Assembly (NCBI GenBank): GCA_004557075.1
Contig: SFEX01000009.1
Location: 1-63,685 of the forward strand
Length of the DNA: 63,685 bases
Direction of reading: 5' to 3'
DNA from: Clostridiales bacterium
Lineage (GTDB): Bacteria; Bacillota; Clostridia; Oscillospirales; Oscillospiraceae
Made by a program: the position numbers and the translations under genes. Of this stretch, positions 23,813 through 32,111 are shown piece by piece. The notes beneath the pieces are model-generated. The model was not told the DNA's origin. It worked only from the letters and a program-made list of their open reading frames with translations, and searched no databases. Numbering within the stretch: position 1 is the stretch's first letter; each line of letters starts with the position of its first letter.

Positions 23813-24573
23813 GTATAACAAGGCTCGCGCTTAGGATTGCCGCTCCCCTGCCGCGTATCGAGGATTACGAGCGCTATATGTTCATCGGCCCGCACCCCGA
23901 CGATATTGAGATCGGCGCGGGTGCAACGGCGGCAAAGCTCGCCGCGGCGGGCAAAAAGGTCTGCTTTCTCATATGCATCGACGGGCGCTTCGGCTCGGAT
24001 ACCATCGCTCCGGAGGAGCTCATCACCATACGTCAGTTAGAGGCTCGCGCTTCGGCGGCAGCCCTCGGCGTTGACGATGTTCGGTATCTCCCCTTCTGCG
24101 ACGGCGGGTTTTACGACACGCGCGATCTGGTCTCGGCCATTGCCAAGGCCGTCGGAGACTTTAAGCCGGACGTGATATTCGCGCCGGATTGCTGCGTCAC
24201 AAGCGAATGTCACCCCGACCACCTGAACGTCGGCCGGGCAGCGTCGGAGATCGCCTATCTCGCGCCGTATTCCCTGCTCATGGCCGAGCACGGCGCACAG
24301 GCGGCTCCCGTCAAGGCTATCGCCTATTACATGACGGCAAAGCCGAACCGTTATGTCAAGACATCGGCGGCGCTGCTTAAAAAGCAGCTCGCATCTATAT
24401 TCGACTGCCACAGGAGCCAGTTTCCTTCCGGCTGCCCGGAGGCTAAATCCATCGCCATGTATCTCAGGCTGCGCTCTGCCGATTTCGGCCTGCGTAGACT
24501 GTGCGGCCACGCGGAGGGCTTCCGCGTCCTCGGCGTCACTCAAATGCACTGCCTCCCCGAAGCAGGCGACTGA
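23809..24573 (+). CDS. PIG-L/LmbE-family N-acetylglucosaminyl deacetylase
   Basis: A 254-residue zinc-dependent deacetylase. The metal-binding motif GPHPDDIEIGAG lies near residue 27, and the third ligand is the His in ECHPDHLNVG near 141. Known members remove the acetyl group from N-acetylglucosamine-containing lipids, mycothiol/bacillithiol precursors or diacetylchitobiose. Coupling to a GPH symporter points to a catabolic role on an imported acetylated sugar, with the deacetylated product fed to glycolysis. No signal peptide is seen, so it acts in the cytoplasm. Confidence 0.88.
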   Translation: MSITRLALRIAAPLPRIEDYERYMFIGPHPDDIEIGAGATAAKLAAAGKKVCFLICIDGRFGSDTIAPEELITIRQLEARASAAALGVDDVRYLPFCDGGFYDTRDLVSAIAKAVGDFKPDVIFAPDCCVTSECHPDHLNVGRAASEIAYLAPYSLLMAEHGAQAAPVKAIAYYMTAKPNRYVKTSAALLKKQLASIFDCHRSQFPSGCPEAKSIAMYLRLRSADFGLRRLCGHAEGFRVLGVTQMHCLPEAGD

Positions 24574-24580
24574 AGAATTA

Positions 24581-24623
24581 AAAAAGACTGCGGATACTTG
24601 CATTAAGTATCCGCAGTCTTTTT
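24581..24623. terminator. Bidirectional terminator between convergent genes
   Basis: A 19-base arm beginning AAAAAGACTGCGG pairs with its complement ending CCGCAGTCTTTTT around GCATT. It serves both the deacetylase and the aminotransferase genes. Confidence 0.9.
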
Positions 24624-24628
24624 CATGC

Positions 24629-25747
24629 TCAAAACAGCTTTTTTATCGTCTCACAGACGCGCATCTGCTGCTCTGGCGTCATTTTCGTATCGCTTGGCAG
24701 GCATACCCCGCTCTCAAACAATTCCTCCGACACAGCCCTGTCCTCAACTTTTGCAAATCCGCACCCGCTGAAAACAGGCTGCATATGCATGGGCTTCCAG
24801 AGATGCCGTGCCTCGATATTCTCCACCCCGAGCGCGGCTATAATATCCGACGGGCTTACGCCGCAGCCGGGTTCAAGCAGCATGGTGCTCAGCCAGCAGT
24901 TCGGGCGCGTGTCCTCCGGCATGGGTGCCATGGCTATGGGCAGCTTTCCGAAGTGTTCGGCATAGCGCTTATAGATATCGCGCTTTGCAGCGACACGCTT
25001 ATCGAGTACACGCATCTGGCCGCGGCCTATGCCGGCGCTTATATTCGACAGCCGGTAGTTATATCCGATCTCCTCGTGCTGATACCACGGGAACGGCTCG
25101 CGTGCCTGCGTTGCGAGCTTCAGGGCCTGCTTTGCATCGTCGTCGCTCCCGCACAGCAGCATGCCGCCGCCGGAGGTGGTTATTATCTTGTTGCCGTTAA
25201 ACGACAGCGCCGCGTATTCGCCCAGCGTGCCGCAGGCTCTCCCCTTGTACTCCGAACCGAGAGCTTCGGCTGCGTCCTCGATAAGAGGGACATCGTATTC
25301 GGCGCATACGGCGCGCAGCTCATCCATTTTTGCCGGTATGCCGTAAAGGTGCACAGCGACCACGGCCTTCGGCCTGCCGTATTCCTCAAACGCCCTGCGC
25401 AGAGCCTCGGGGCTCATGTTCCATGTTTCACGCTCCGAGTCCACAAACACGGGCTCAGCGCCGAGATACGCGACGGGGTTTGCCGACGCGGAAAAGGTCA
25501 GGGACTGGCAAAACACCTTATCACCCCTGCCGACGCCCGCCAGTATCATGGCAAGATGCAGCGCGGCGGTTCCCGATGACAGCGCAACGGCGTTTTTCGC
25601 CCCGACATAGTCCCTGACCGCTTTTTCAAACTCATTTACGTTCTCACCCAGGGGTGCAATCCAGTTCTTTCTGAATGCGTCGTGGATATACTCAAGCTCG
25701 TAGCCCTCATCGGACATATGCGGACTTGCAAGAAATATGCGTTCCAT
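24629..25747 (-). CDS. DegT/DnrJ/EryC1/StrS-family sugar aminotransferase
   Basis: A 372-residue PLP enzyme that puts an amino group on a keto-sugar nucleotide. The cofactor Lys is in SFNGNKIITTSGGG at about residue 186; SSGTAALHLA and the PLP-binding Asp in LIEDAAEALGS are in place. It resembles PglE/LegC-type enzymes that act after a 4,6-dehydratase in making diacetamido-trideoxy sugars. The gene just upstream is the tail of such a dehydratase but is broken, so this enzyme may have lost its supply of substrate. It is the last gene of the capsule locus. Confidence 0.88.
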   Translation of the reverse strand: MERIFLASPHMSDEGYELEYIHDAFRKNWIAPLGENVNEFEKAVRDYVGAKNAVALSSGTAALHLAMILAGVGRGDKVFCQSLTFSASANPVAYLGAEPVFVDSERETWNMSPEALRRAFEEYGRPKAVVAVHLYGIPAKMDELRAVCAEYDVPLIEDAAEALGSEYKGRACGTLGEYAALSFNGNKIITTSGGGMLLCGSDDDAKQALKLATQAREPFPWYQHEEIGYNYRLSNISAGIGRGQMRVLDKRVAAKRDIYKRYAEHFGKLPIAMAPMPEDTRPNCWLSTMLLEPGCGVSPSDIIAALGVENIEARHLWKPMHMQPVFSGCGFAKVEDRAVSEELFESGVCLPSDTKMTPEQQMRVCETIKKLF

Positions 25748-25773
25748 TTAAAGTCCTCCAAACCTCCGGTTCG

Positions 25774-26367
25774 TCAGCTCACCGGTTCCTTAACTTTTTT
25801 ATAATTATTCACTCTGTGGTAGGTAGGCACGATCTCGCCTATCATGTTCCGCAGAGCCTCGGCATCGGTCTCGTCAAGCTCTTTGAGCTTCTCCAGCTCC
25901 CGCTCGAATTCCGCCTTGTCGAACTCCATCTCGTGCCCTATATAGATCAGATTGTTCCGGGTCTTCTGCATGCCCTCTCCCGAAAGAAGAAGCTCCTCAT
26001 AAAGCTTCTCGCCCGGACGCAGCCCGGTGTACACTATTGGGATATCTACATCCGGCTCAAAGCCCGAGAGCCGTATCATGTTCCGCGCGAGGTCATCTAT
26101 ACGTACAGGCTCTCCCATGTCCAGAACGAATATCTCGCCGCCTTTGGCATATGCTCCCGCCTGAAATATGAGCTGCACCGCCTCGGGAATGGTCATAAAA
26201 TATCGGATGACATTCTTGTCTGTCACTGTCACCGGGCCACCGTTTTTTATCTGCTTGCGGAACAGCGGGATAACGCTGCCGGCAGAGCCGAGCACATTTC
26301 CAAAGCGCACCGCTACATACTCCGTGTCGGCTCTTTCGTTCCATGTCTGAACTATCATCTCGCATAT
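25774..26367 (-). pseudogene. 3' fragment of a CapD/PglF-like UDP-sugar 4,6-dehydratase
   Basis: About 198 codons matching the C-terminal third of membrane-bound nucleotide-sugar 4,6-dehydratases. It begins at ICEMIVQTW, which in intact proteins follows the ATKR motif, and runs through VRFGNVLGSAGSVIPLF and GLRPGEKLYEELL to the normal C-terminus. The four N-terminal helices, the NAD-binding domain and the active-site Tyr-Lys pair of a roughly 600-residue enzyme are absent. The DNA joins directly at about 26367 to the start of a chain-length determinant gene in another frame. An ATG at 26358 lacks a ribosome site. The fragment is thus the right edge of a deletion. Confidence 0.82.
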
Positions 26368-26587
26368 ATGCCGTCACGGAGGCCTGGCTTTCGTTCTTGA
26401 CGTAAACCGTAAATGTCGCGGAGGCCGTGTACACGGGCGAATACCGCATCCACGACGCTGCACCCATTGCAGCGCCTATCAGTACCGTCAGCACCAGAAC
26501 GAGCCACCATAGTCTGCGCAGTCCGCGCAGGAAGTCGCCAAGCAGTCTGCTCGCGGAGAAGGAATATAAGTTATTCTGCTGTTCCAT
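26367..26587 (-). pseudogene. 5' fragment of a Wzz/YveK-type chain-length regulator
   Basis: About 73 codons: MEQQNNLYSF, a basic-aromatic stretch, one membrane helix (WWLVLVLTVLIGAAMGAAS) and the start of the extracytoplasmic domain (YTASATFTVYVKNESQ, ASVTAY). This is the normal N-terminus of a capsular polysaccharide chain-length regulator. At about 26367 it runs into dehydratase DNA out of frame; translation would add some 90 unrelated residues and stop at 26093. The second membrane helix and most of the domain are lost. Its ATG overlaps the end of the kinase gene by 17 bases. Confidence 0.8.
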
Positions 26588-28136
26588 CCGATGCGACCTC
26601 CGTATCTGTCTCAAATTCATATGCGCTTCCGGTCTCGGCAAAGCGCCGCTGATCAGAGCTGCTGCCGCTCCTGTTGCCGTAGCCGTAACCGTACTTTCCG
26701 TAACCGTATTTGCCGTAGCTCTTTTTTTGATAGCCGTATTTGCCGCTGCCGCCGTAGCTGTAATTCTCGTTGAGGTCGGCTATGCGGACATTGTTGAACA
26801 CACAGCCCAAAAGCTTGGCGTTGGAGCTGTTTATAGCGTCGATGGCGTCATTGAGCACCCTCACGGGGGTCTGATCCTGCCTTACGACAAGGATAGCCGC
26901 GTCGGCAAGCTAGGCTATGCACTCAGCGTCCGGAGACGCTGAAAGCGGCGGCGTATCGATTATCACCATGTCCATATTTTTCTTCGCCTGCTCTATGAGC
27001 CTGCGCATGTTGGGGCTGCTTACAAGCTCGGTGGAGCGGTCAGTGCCGCTTTTGCCGAGGATAAGGCCGAGCCTGTGCGTCTTATCCATAAGCAGGGCGT
27101 CCCTGAGCTGAGCCTTTTCCGCAACGAGATCGCTTATACTTGCATAGTCAGAATCCTGATATTCAAGGATCTTATGTATCGCGGGCTTTTTCATATCCGC
27201 GTCGATTATAATAACGCTTTTGCGCTTTCTGTTCATTGCCAGCGCAATATTGACGGCAATGGTGCTCTTGCCCTCGTTTTCCATGACGGAGCTGACCATC
27301 AGCACCTTCGCATCATTGCGGCGCATGAGGTATTCCACCCTTGTGCGCAGCTTTTTGAAGGTTTCGACAAAGGCGAAACCCGTCGTCGGATCCGTTATAA
27401 CGACGCTTTTCTTCTTTCGCTTTATGCTGTCCTTGAGCGACTTGTTCTTTCGCTCGTGGTATACCGTGCCCAGCAGCCTTGTATCCAGTTTGCTTTCCAC
27501 CTCGTCGATGGATTTTACCGTATCGCGCAGATATGCGCCGACGCAAAGCAGAGCTGCGACCGCTGCCGCCGCCGCTGCCGCGCCCATAATTGCGATGCGG
27601 CGGGCGCCGGATGAATTTACCGGGGCGGTCGGTATCGTGGGCTGCTGGAGAATATCAAGCGAGACATTGCCTAACACCGTGCTGCCGATATCCGTGTAAT
27701 TATTCAGAACCGCTCTCGTTATCAGATACGCATCGCGGGGATTGGACGCCGTCACCGTCATTTCGAGCAGATTCGTCTCCTCTATCACGACAGCATTTAT
27801 GCTGCCTGCCGCCGGAGCCGTTCCCAGCTCCTCCGCTATGCGGTTTTTCATGACGTCGCTGCCCAGAACCTGCGAAAAGGCAGCCGCCATGTTCTGCGCG
27901 GCGGAGAGGTTTGAGTAGACGGAGCTTGTCCCCTTCTTTTCGGACACGACAAAGGTTGTTTTTGTCTGATACTGCGGGCTGTAGAGCACCGAAGCTCCCA
28001 CATATGCGCACGAGCCGACAATGATTGCCGCCATGATTATTGCCCAGAGCTTAGTCAGCACCTCATGTATAAGCAGCATTATGTGCAGCTTAGGAGCGCC
28101 GTTTCCCGCGTTTTCCAAAATTCTGTTCTCTTCCAT
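26571..28136 (-). pseudogene. BY-type tyrosine kinase with fused Wzz domain, interrupted by an amber stop
   Basis: An open frame of 521 codons broken at codon 409 by TAG (26912-26910). The start at 28136 has GGGGGTG upstream. Residues 1-220 form a Wzz-like domain with two helices (about 28-46 and 186-206). The kinase part has Walker A MENEGKST, Walker A' IIIDADMKKP and Walker B MVIIDTPP. After the stop the frame continues with LADAAILVVRQDQ and ends in a Tyr/Gly/Lys-rich tail (GKYGYGKYGYGYG), the usual autophosphorylation cluster. The 408-residue product would keep the ATP site but lose the last strand of the domain and all tail tyrosines. One base change, GAG to TAG, explains it. Confidence 0.85.
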
Positions 28137-28146
28137 TGCGCACCCC

Positions 28147-28968
28147 CTACTCCACGACAACGGTCAGTCTCACATGGCTTTCCGAATTGCCGTAGCCATA
28201 GGCATATTTAACGCTGTAAACGCCGGGAACGCCTGTATCGACATCATTTGTGATGCGCAGGCCGTCGGCGCCGGCGTGATATTCATCGTTGGCAGTATAG
28301 CCCTCGACATAGCTTATTGCGTCAAACTCGTCCCCCTCGTTCAGGTACAAAACATACTGAGTCAGCTTTATACCCGCCGCATTGGGTTCGTCTGAGGACA
28401 CCTCTACCGTTATCGGCAGATGCGCCGTATCTCCGAGGCTGTTTGTCACTCTCAGCGTTACCTGATGCTCGCCCACGCTGCCAAGCGATACGGCATTGCT
28501 TTCAATGCTGTACTTGACCTTGTCCGATATATCGCCGTCGAACACATCCTGAGCCTCGATGTACTTCAAAATGTCGATATTCCCCGACAGCCTGAATTCC
28601 ATGCCCCTCGTGAAGCTGAAGGAGGGCTTTTTATAATCGGTAAAGCGCACCGTGCGCTGCGCCCTTGAAAGATGATCGTCTGAATCGAAGGCGACATAGC
28701 TTATCCTCGCTCTGCCGTCTCTCATATTCGATATACTCTCAACTATGAGGGAGGCGGTCACATCGCCGTCCTCCGGATCGGAGGCAGTCACGCCGCGAAG
28801 AAGCTCCTCGTCCGAAGCGCCGACCGAGGCGTCGATGCTGTTCTCGGCAAAGCTTATCTTCGGTACGCCCGGGCCGGAGCCTACACGCTCATACGCCGTG
28901 TATCCAACCGCGAGCGCGACCGACAGCACCGTCAGTATTATAAGTATAACAGGTAATTTATTTTTCAC
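28147..28968 (-). CDS. Membrane-anchored protein with DUF5011/Ig-like domains
   Basis: A 273-residue protein with a signal anchor (residues 5-24) and an extracellular part of repeated beta-sandwich modules. Each has phrases such as TASDPEDGDVT, DVFDGDISDKVKYS and GEHQVTLRVTNSLGD, typical of DUF5011/cadherin-like folds that mediate contacts on surface proteins. It has no catalytic motif. It lies between the tyrosine phosphatase and the tyrosine kinase, within ten bases of the latter, so it is part of the capsule operon. A role in polymer attachment or assembly is possible but unproven. Confidence 0.75.
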   Translation of the reverse strand: MKNKLPVILIILTVLSVALAVGYTAYERVGSGPGVPKISFAENSIDASVGASDEELLRGVTASDPEDGDVTASLIVESISNMRDGRARISYVAFDSDDHLSRAQRTVRFTDYKKPSFSFTRGMEFRLSGNIDILKYIEAQDVFDGDISDKVKYSIESNAVSLGSVGEHQVTLRVTNSLGDTAHLPITVEVSSDEPNAAGIKLTQYVLYLNEGDEFDAISYVEGYTANDEYHAGADGLRITNDVDTGVPGVYSVKYAYGYGNSESHVRLTVVVE

Positions 28969-28983
28969 GAAAGCACCTCGTTC

Positions 28984-29733
28984 TCAAAACAGCTCGAACT
29001 CATACGGCAGTACAAGCTCTCTGTTCTGGAGTATTCGTCTTGGGTTATCGACAAGCAATAGCTGCGCCAGTCCGTCGGAGTATTCCATGCTCAGGAAATC
29101 CATGGCTGAGCTCATATCCGGGGTTCTTACATGTGAGCCGTGAGCGTCGCTTGCGATGCACGTCACCATTCCCTCGCGCAGAAGATAATGCGCAAGCTTC
29201 GCCGCAGAGGAGCCGAATCTTCCGAACAGGCTGCCCTTATTTATCTGAATTCCCATGCCGGACGCAAGCCATTTTTCTATTACCCTCGGCCGCTCCTGAA
29301 GCTCGAAGTAGCGCTCTGGATGCGCGATTATCGGAACACAGCCCGCATCGAGCAGATCATTTAGCAGCCATTGCATGTATTCAATATTCTCGAAAAAGTC
29401 AAACTCCGTCAGCAGATATCTGCTCCCGCCGAGCGTTGCCAGCTTTCCCTTACGGAAAAGCCGCGCCGCGTCATCCGTTCCGTAGACCTCGGCGCCCAAG
29501 TATACCTCCAGCGGCGTACCGATCTTCTCAAGCGCGCTTCTCAGCGCCTCCAGCCGCTCTGTAAGCGCCTCCGACGCGTAGTTTTCAAACGCTCCCCGCT
29601 GGTTGCAGTGCGGCGTAGCTATTATTGCCTCCACGCCCGATTCGGCGGCAAGCTCCGCCATCTCCACCGAACATTCCATATCCGGCGAACCGTCGTCCAG
29701 TCCGGGCAGTATATGAGTGTGAATGTCTATCAT
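28984..29733 (-). CDS. cpsB: CpsB/YwqE-type protein-tyrosine phosphatase
   Basis: A 249-residue metal-dependent phosphatase of the PHP fold that removes phosphate from the BY-kinase. The N-terminal DIHTHILPGLDDGS holds two metal His residues and the Asp pair; further ligands are His in IATPHCN, IIAHPERY and SDAHGSH. The gene starts within the stop of the peptidase gene (TAATG). In an intact capsule locus it works against the kinase encoded two genes downstream. With the kinase truncated its target may be missing. Confidence 0.9.
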   Translation of the reverse strand: MIDIHTHILPGLDDGSPDMECSVEMAELAAESGVEAIIATPHCNQRGAFENYASEALTERLEALRSALEKIGTPLEVYLGAEVYGTDDAARLFRKGKLATLGGSRYLLTEFDFFENIEYMQWLLNDLLDAGCVPIIAHPERYFELQERPRVIEKWLASGMGIQINKGSLFGRFGSSAAKLAHYLLREGMVTCIASDAHGSHVRTPDMSSAMDFLSMEYSDGLAQLLLVDNPRRILQNRELVLPYEFELF

Positions 29734-30191
29734 TATTTACTCCTGATTCCGGAATACAGCTCTATGAGTCTTCTGCGTCTGCCCACTGCACGCAGCCATA
29801 CACGCTCGAAAAAGTTCCAGCAGAAGCAGCCCGGCTTCTGCGTTTTGCCCTTTCGCAGCGCCTGCGTGACATACGCAAAAGCGCATTTTATATTCAGGGG
29901 ACCTTCGATATCGTCCTGAGCATCCCCGACAAACCAGCATTTATCGCCGTCTATGCGGTGCAGCCTGTGCAGAATGTACCTCCCGTCGGCTCTGCGGTAA
30001 AATACTATATCCCCGCGTTTGAGCGCACGGTCGATGGAACGCAGATACACCGTATCTCTGCCCGGGGCAAGAAACGGCAGCATACTGCCTCCGCTGACTA
30101 CAAGCGGCAGCTCCGCTCCCGCGCGAAGAAGCTCTTCATATTGGGGCATAAGCTCCTCCGGGGACAGCGTGCGTTTTCCCATGTCCCTCAT
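29733..30191 (-). CDS. S24/S26-family signal-peptidase-like protein
   Basis: A 152-residue protein with a peptidase core of the S26/LexA fold. The nucleophile Ser is in VSGGSMLPFL near residue 37, and GDIVFYRRADGRYILHRLHRI near 80 supplies a His at the place where type I signal peptidases of bacteria have Lys, as in the SipW/ER subgroup. There is no clear membrane anchor in the N-terminus. The ATG overlaps the stop of the ABC transporter gene (ATGA). Such peptidases next to an ABC exporter can trim exported peptides, but no candidate peptide is encoded nearby. Confidence 0.75.
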   Translation of the reverse strand: MRDMGKRTLSPEELMPQYEELLRAGAELPLVVSGGSMLPFLAPGRDTVYLRSIDRALKRGDIVFYRRADGRYILHRLHRIDGDKCWFVGDAQDDIEGPLNIKCAFAYVTQALRKGKTQKPGCFCWNFFERVWLRAVGRRRRLIELYSGIRSK

Positions 30192-31894
30192 CTTTTTACC
30201 TCCACAAGCTCAAGCCCCTCGAGCATATAGCGTTTCTCGCATATGCCCAGCGCCGCCGGCCGGTGGCTTATAAGCAGGCATGTCCTTACAAAACCGCTGT
30301 TTCTTATGTTCATCAGCAGCTTCATCTCCGTCTCCTCGTCAAGTGCGCTCGTCACCTCATCAAGGATCAGTATGGGCGCTTTTTGCAGCAGGGCGCGCGC
30401 AACGGCTATGCGCTGCGACTGCCCCTCCGAGAAGCCTCTCCCGCCCTCGCCCGTTTCACTGTAAATGCCCTTGGGCAGGCGCGAGACAAATTTATCCGCA
30501 CAGGCAAGACGCAGCGCCTCCGATATCTCTTCGTCGGTCGCGTCCGGCTTCACCATGCGCAGGTTGTCCGCGATGGTGCCGGCAAGCACGGTATTGCCCT
30601 GCGGCACATACGCAAACGCCGCACGTGTTGCTGCCGACAAAGGAATCTCGCCTTTATCGGTAAGCAGTATCGCCTCGCCCACATCAGGTCTGATAAGGCC
30701 GAGCATGAGGCGAACTATGGTGGTCTTCCCCTCGCCGGACGCGCCCATGAGCGCGGCAAATTCGCCCGGCTTCACCGTGAGGCTGACATTGTGCAGCACA
30801 GGCTCGTTCTCGTCATACGAAAAGCTGACGTTCCTAAGCTCAACGCCGCATTCATCCGGCGTGTCTATCCGCTCTCTTGCTCCCGGCTCTTCGGGAAGCT
30901 CGATCACGGCCATAATTCTTCCCGCAGAGGTGGCTATGGATATCGCCGAGGGCACAAGACCCACAAGCGTGGAAAAGGAGCTGCGCAGCATATTTGTAAG
31001 CTGAAGGAACATCGTCATTGTGCCGAAGGATATCGCGTTCGTCCAGAGTCTGTACACCCCCCAGCCGAAGCATCCGGCGGATATAAGCATCCCGATCACA
31101 CCCATAACAAGGCTTGTGACAACGGAGAATTTATTGTAATCGAGCAGCGCTTCCCTATATGTATTCTGCATTTTATGCATTCTGTCGGTAAAGCCGTTCA
31201 TAATGCCAAAGGATTTTATTTCCGTGAGGTTGCGGAACGAGTCCTCATGGAAGCTCATCGCCTGGCTGCCGACCTCCTTCATGCGCTTGTTATACTCACG
31301 CATACGCTTAATAAGCGCACGCGACGAAAGCACATACACGGGCGCCGCGATGAGCGCGATAAGCGCCATAACGTGGTCGTAGCAAAGTATTATAATAAGC
31401 GCGCCGAGAAACTGCACCACTCCCGAGACAAAGCCCGGCAGGATGCTTGTAACCCCGCCGGACACCGTACTCACATCACCGTTGAGCCGGTTTATGAGGT
31501 CGCCGCTGCGGAATTTTTCGAGCGATTGCCAGTCGGTGTGCAGCATCCTGTCGTACACCTCGGCCTGAATATCGTTCTGAACCCTGATGTTTATGACGGC
31601 GGCTATCCTTGACGCTATGGCCTGCATGAAAAGACTGCCCAGCATCATTCCCGCCATGTATGCCGCTGCCGACCACACGGCGCCGGTCTGGTAACCGGTT
31701 ACGACGTCTATTAGACGGCGCATGGCAAGGCTAGATAAAAGTCCCATCGCGGTGCCCGCAACGCCCAGCAGGATATGGATGAGAATTATCATTCTGAAGC
31801 GGCGCACATATGTATACATCCATCTGGCCTCGCTCAGCATTTCAGAGAACGCGCCTTCTTTTATTTTCGACTTTATTTTGCTCCGAATACCCAT
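30188..31894 (-). CDS. ABC transporter, fused permease and ATPase (exporter type)
   Basis: A 568-residue half-transporter. Six helices fill the first 320 residues; the ATPase domain has Walker A GASGEGKTT near residue 395, signature GFSEGQSQRIAVARAL and Walker B LILDEVTSALD. It is of the peptide/lipid exporter class and works as a homodimer. It opens the operon of peptidase, phosphatase, kinase and capsule genes, so it may export a peptide processed by the S26-like enzyme or a polymer precursor. The spacer 31895-32056 upstream contains a palindrome GCATAATA/TATTATGC (32024-32044), which might bind a regulator. Confidence 0.88.
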   Translation of the reverse strand: MGIRSKIKSKIKEGAFSEMLSEARWMYTYVRRFRMIILIHILLGVAGTAMGLLSSLAMRRLIDVVTGYQTGAVWSAAAYMAGMMLGSLFMQAIASRIAAVINIRVQNDIQAEVYDRMLHTDWQSLEKFRSGDLINRLNGDVSTVSGGVTSILPGFVSGVVQFLGALIIILCYDHVMALIALIAAPVYVLSSRALIKRMREYNKRMKEVGSQAMSFHEDSFRNLTEIKSFGIMNGFTDRMHKMQNTYREALLDYNKFSVVTSLVMGVIGMLISAGCFGWGVYRLWTNAISFGTMTMFLQLTNMLRSSFSTLVGLVPSAISIATSAGRIMAVIELPEEPGARERIDTPDECGVELRNVSFSYDENEPVLHNVSLTVKPGEFAALMGASGEGKTTIVRLMLGLIRPDVGEAILLTDKGEIPLSAATRAAFAYVPQGNTVLAGTIADNLRMVKPDATDEEISEALRLACADKFVSRLPKGIYSETGEGGRGFSEGQSQRIAVARALLQKAPILILDEVTSALDEETEMKLLMNIRNSGFVRTCLLISHRPAALGICEKRYMLEGLELVEVKR

Positions 31895-32056
31895 TTTCCA
31901 CCGTCCAGTTCAAAAAACAGGGCACAAAGACGCCATTTTGCATAATAAGATATTTTACCACACAGTATACATTAATATCAATAGTCTTTTCTTCCAATAA
32001 CTGCTGTTTTAGGGCAATATTACGCATAATAATGGATATTATGCCCGATTTCAAAA

Positions 32057-32088
32057 GCAACGCAGAGGACAATTGTCTTCTGCGTTGC
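32057..32088 (-). terminator. Terminator of the decarboxylase gene
   Basis: On the minus strand GCAACGCAGAAGACAA is followed directly by its complement TTGTCCTCTGCGTTGC (one wobble) and TTTT. It separates the decarboxylase gene from the capsule operon. Confidence 0.7.
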
Positions 32089-32111
32089 ATCAACAGGTCT
32101 GTTATATCGGT

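Noticed and set aside
30263..31612. A 449-codon plus-strand frame opposite the ABC exporter
   Set aside because: Shadow of the exporter gene; no recognisable protein features.
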